Below the pieces are notes generated by a model. The model was not told where the DNA came from and ran no database searches. It was given only the letters and a program-made list of their open reading frames with translations. The translations under genes and the position numbers were made by a program. Below, piece by piece: positions 7,348 to 9,498 of a stretch of 9,498 nucleotides of DNA (position 1 is the first letter of the stretch; each line of letters begins with the position of its first letter). The stretch comes from UBA6136 sp964344495. Lineage in GTDB: Bacteria; Pseudomonadota; Gammaproteobacteria; Methylococcales; Methylococcaceae. Where the stretch lies: contig CAYFNI010000086.1 in assembly GCA_964344495.1 (NCBI GenBank), forward strand, positions 1 to 9,498. Direction: 5' to 3'.

Positions 7348-8193
7348 ATGCAAGCAGCCGACACCATCCCGCTCACCACCCCCGACGCACTGATCGAGCG
7401 CTATGACGCGCTGCTGTTCGATGCCTACGGCGTGCTGGTCCATCAGGAGGGTCCACTGCCGGGAGCTGCCGACGTGCTCTGGCGGCTGTACCGGCTTGGG
7501 AAGCCATTTTTCATCGTCACCAATTCAGCCGCTCGCCTGCCCGAACAGGCCGCTGAGCGTTATCAGGCCTTCGGGTTGCCCATCGAGCCGGAGCAGATTG
7601 TCAGCGCCGGCGCGCTGCTCAAGCCCTACTTTCACGACACCGGCCTGATCGGCCGGCGCTGCGTCATTCTTGGACCGGAGGGGACATTCCGTTATGTCGA
7701 GCAAGCGGGCGCCACGCCCGTCGGGCCCACCGAAGACTTCGATGCCGTCGTCATCGGCGACCAGGTGGGGTTTCCATTTCTGGATTCGGTCGATGCCGTC
7801 CTGAGCCGGCTGATCGACAAGTTCGACCGCGGCGAAGCCCCACCCCTGATCCTGCCCAATCCGGATCTGATCTACCCCAAGGCTCACGGTTTCGGCATCA
7901 CCTGCGGCGCACTCGCGCTGATGCTCGAAGCTGCCTTGCGCCAACGCTACCCCGATCGGGATGACACCCGCTTTGTCGCGCTCGGCAAGCCGGAGACACC
8001 GATCTTTGCCGAAGCGGCCCGCCGCGCCGGCAGTCGTCATCTGGTCATGATCGGCGACCAACTCGATACCGATATCCGCGGCGCCTGTCGTTTCGGCATC
8101 GACTCAGCCCTGATCACGGGCGGCGTCGCCCGGCTCGAGGGGATCGGCCAGCGGTCGCCATGGCGCCCCACCTACCGGCTGGCGTCCCTTTAG
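7348..8193 (+). CDS. HAD superfamily class IIA hydrolase (NagD-like)
   Basis: This 281-residue cytosolic protein is predicted to be a phosphatase of the haloacid dehalogenase superfamily, with a class IIA cap between motifs II and III. Motif I is FDAYGVL (24-30) with nucleophile Asp25. Motif II is VTNS (57-60), motif III is the Lys of GKPE (Lys214), and motif IV is GDQLDTD (236-242). The usual second Asp of motif I (DxD) is Tyr27. A subfamily with DxWGV at this point exists, so this is probably a natural variant rather than a broken gene. The ATG at 7348 was chosen because GAGG (7339-7342) lies five bases upstream and homology begins soon after; the reading frame stays open to 7216, but that part would overlap the peptidase start. 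The substrate is unknown. adk follows after 86 bases. Confidence 0.9.
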   Translation: MQAADTIPLTTPDALIERYDALLFDAYGVLVHQEGPLPGAADVLWRLYRLGKPFFIVTNSAARLPEQAAERYQAFGLPIEPEQIVSAGALLKPYFHDTGLIGRRCVILGPEGTFRYVEQAGATPVGPTEDFDAVVIGDQVGFPFLDSVDAVLSRLIDKFDRGEAPPLILPNPDLIYPKAHGFGITCGALALMLEAALRQRYPDRDDTRFVALGKPETPIFAEAARRAGSRHLVMIGDQLDTDIRGACRFGIDSALITGGVARLEGIGQRSPWRPTYRLASL

Positions 8194-8210
8194 CCCGTCG
8201 TCCCGCAACG

Positions 8211-8232
8211 CCCGCCGGCTATGAAAGGCGGG
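8211..8232 (+). other. Small inverted repeat between the HAD gene and adk
   Basis: CCCGCC (8211-8216) and GGCGGG (8227-8232) form a 6-bp stem with a 10-base loop just past the HAD stop codon. No T tract follows, so it is not a convincing intrinsic terminator. Its right half overlaps the predicted adk promoter. Confidence 0.3.
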
Positions 8233-8249
8233 AGGACTTGTGCCAGAAT
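8221..8249 (+). promoter_or_regulatory. Likely extended -10 promoter of adk
   Basis: ATGAAA (8221-8226) and CAGAAT (8244-8249) are separated by 17 bases. The -10 box is preceded by TG one base upstream (8241-8242), the extended -10 signature. The predicted start near 8256 gives a leader of about 24 bases holding the adk ribosome-binding site GGAGA (8268-8272). Confidence 0.4.
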
Positions 8250-8279
8250 TACGCCCTTTTTGACGCTGGAGACCTTGTA

Positions 8280-8924
8280 ATGCGAGTCATCCTTCTGGGC
8301 GCCCCGGGGTCGGGGAAAGGCACCCAGGCCCAGGCCATCACCGAAAAATTCGGCATCCCGCAGATTTCCACCGGCGACATGTTGCGTGCCGCAGTGCGCG
8401 CCGGCACGCCGCTCGGGCTGGAAGCGAAAAAGATCATGGATGCCGGCCTGCTGGTGTCGGATGACATCATTCTCGGTCTGATCAAGGAACGCATTCAGGC
8501 GCCGGACTGCCGTCAAGGTTTCCTGCTGGACGGCTTCCCCCGCACCCTGGCCCAGGCCGACGGCCTGAACAGCATGGGCATCGACATTGATCAGGTGGTC
8601 GAATTCGTCGTCGATGACGAAACCATCGTGGAACGGATGAGCGGCCGCCGCGTGCACCCGGCCTCGGGGCGCTCCTACCACATCGTCTTCAACCCGCCGC
8701 GGGTCGACGGACAGGATGACGTTACCGGCGAGGCACTGATCCAGCGCGACGATGACAGCGAAGCCACCGTGCGCAAGCGCCTCGCCGTCTATCATGAACA
8801 GACCCAGCCGCTGGTCGGGTACTACCAGCAGAAAGCCGAACAGGGAGCCGTCCGGTTTGCCAGCATCAATGGTATCGGCAGCGTGGATGCCATCACCGAA
8901 CGCCTGTTTTCGGTATTCGGGTAA
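8280..8924 (+). CDS. adk: Adenylate kinase
   Basis: This cytosolic enzyme catalyses the reversible conversion of ATP and AMP to two ADP and so controls the adenylate pool. It is a long-form enzyme of 214 residues, the same length as E. coli Adk. The P-loop GAPGSGKGT is at 7-15 and the AMP-binding STGDMLR at 30-36. DGFPRT (84-89) precedes the LID domain at about 122-159. In the LID, His126, Ser129, Asp146 and Thr149 take the positions of the four zinc cysteines of Gram-positive enzymes, forming the hydrogen-bond network typical of Gram-negative bacteria. The frame is open upstream to 8160, but the ATG at 8280 places the P-loop at the usual distance from the N terminus and has GGAGA seven bases upstream. 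leuC follows after 62 bases. Confidence 0.98.
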   Translation: MRVILLGAPGSGKGTQAQAITEKFGIPQISTGDMLRAAVRAGTPLGLEAKKIMDAGLLVSDDIILGLIKERIQAPDCRQGFLLDGFPRTLAQADGLNSMGIDIDQVVEFVVDDETIVERMSGRRVHPASGRSYHIVFNPPRVDGQDDVTGEALIQRDDDSEATVRKRLAVYHEQTQPLVGYYQQKAEQGAVRFASINGIGSVDAITERLFSVFG

Positions 8925-8986
8925 GCGACGCCCGGCGCTCGCGCCCATCAGATCAACACTCACTCCGGATTGGAGATACAACGCTT

Positions 8987-9498
8987 ATGGCCGGCAAGAC
9001 CCTGTACGACAAATTGTGGGACGCCCACGTGGTATGCACCGAACCGGATGGCTCGGCGCTGATTTACATTGACCGACAGCTGCTCCACGAAGTGACCTCG
9101 CCGCAGGCCTTCGAAGGTCTGCGTCTAAGCGGCCGCACTCCCTGGCGACCCGCAGCCAATCTGGCCACCGCGGATCACAACGTGCCGACCAAGGACCGCG
9201 ACCGCGGCATTACCGACCCGATCGCTCGGCTGCAGATCGAAACCCTCGATCAGAACTGCCGCGAATTCGGCATCACCCAGTACGCGATGGGCGATGAACG
9301 GCAAGGCGTGGTCCACGTGATGGGGCCGGAACAGGGTGCCACCCTGCCGGGCATGACCATCGTCTGTGGCGACTCGCATACCGCCACCCACGGAGCCTTC
9401 GGCGCGCTGGCCTTCGGCATCGGCACCTCCGAAGTCGAGCATGCGCTGGCCACCCAGTGTCTGGTGCAGCGCAAGTCGAAAAGCATGCGGGTGCGTGT
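8987..9498 (+). CDS. leuC: 3-isopropylmalate dehydratase large subunit, 5' part
   Basis: LeuC pairs with LeuD to isomerise 2-isopropylmalate to 3-isopropylmalate in leucine biosynthesis, using a 4Fe-4S cluster. About 170 codons are present and the frame is open at the window edge, so roughly two thirds of the gene lies outside. The protein begins MAGKTLYDKLWDAHVV and contains LHEVTSPQAFEGLR, ATADHNVPTKDR and CGDSHTATHGAFGALAFGIG, all diagnostic for the LeuC/aconitase family. The cluster-binding cysteines fall in the missing part. The ATG at 8987 has GGAGA (8972-8976) ten bases upstream. I see no terminator between adk and leuC, only a 4-bp GGCG/CGCC hairpin soon after the adk stop, and no clear promoter, so readthrough from adk is likely. 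leuD and leuB are expected downstream but not seen. Confidence 0.97.
   Translation, partial: MAGKTLYDKLWDAHVVCTEPDGSALIYIDRQLLHEVTSPQAFEGLRLSGRTPWRPAANLATADHNVPTKDRDRGITDPIARLQIETLDQNCREFGITQYAMGDERQGVVHVMGPEQGATLPGMTIVCGDSHTATHGAFGALAFGIGTSEVEHALATQCLVQRKSKSMRVR

Noticed and set aside
8160..8279. A 40-codon N-terminal extension of adenylate kinase
   Set aside because: Adk proteins begin a few residues before the P-loop; the extension overlaps the HAD gene and the adk promoter.
8190..8981. A 263-codon minus-strand open frame over adk
   Set aside because: It mirrors adk exactly and has no motif; adk is certain.

Overview
The window looks like ordinary chromosome from a G+C-rich bacterium, most likely a gammaproteobacterium. 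The evidence is a 214-residue long-form adenylate kinase whose LID carries the Gram-negative His/Ser/Asp/Thr set, a leuC start typical of proteobacteria, and short intergenic gaps with sigma70-like promoters. The genus cannot be fixed from the sequence alone. A membrane pyrophosphatase is compatible with an autotrophic or energy-limited lifestyle, but that is inference. I see no tRNA, rRNA, CRISPR array, insertion sequence or attachment site.

The left three quarters (26-7258) is transcribed on the minus strand. Reading 5' to 3' along that strand the genes are an M20-family metallopeptidase (7258-5861), a large two-domain protein joining a degenerate Fic-like domain to a zeta-toxin-like P-loop kinase (5733-3523), the membrane-bound pyrophosphatase hppA (3238-1133), and a class I SAM-dependent methyltransferase (967-26). 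A clear rho-independent terminator (1014-1049), preceded by two further perfect hairpins, closes the hppA transcript before the methyltransferase.

The right quarter (7348-9498) is on the plus strand. It holds a HAD class IIA hydrolase, adk, and the first third of leuC, which runs off the window. The M20 and HAD genes diverge from an 89-base gap containing a plausible minus-strand promoter. adk has its own likely extended -10 promoter.

The genes are mostly unrelated housekeeping and metabolic functions: pyrophosphate-driven ion pumping, nucleotide homeostasis, leucine biosynthesis and peptide hydrolysis. The one unusual item is the Fic-like/zeta-kinase fusion. Its Fic motif has lost the catalytic histidine while its kinase domain keeps the Walker A lysine and acidic residues, and no antitoxin gene lies beside it. 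Of everything here, this is the best candidate for undescribed biology.
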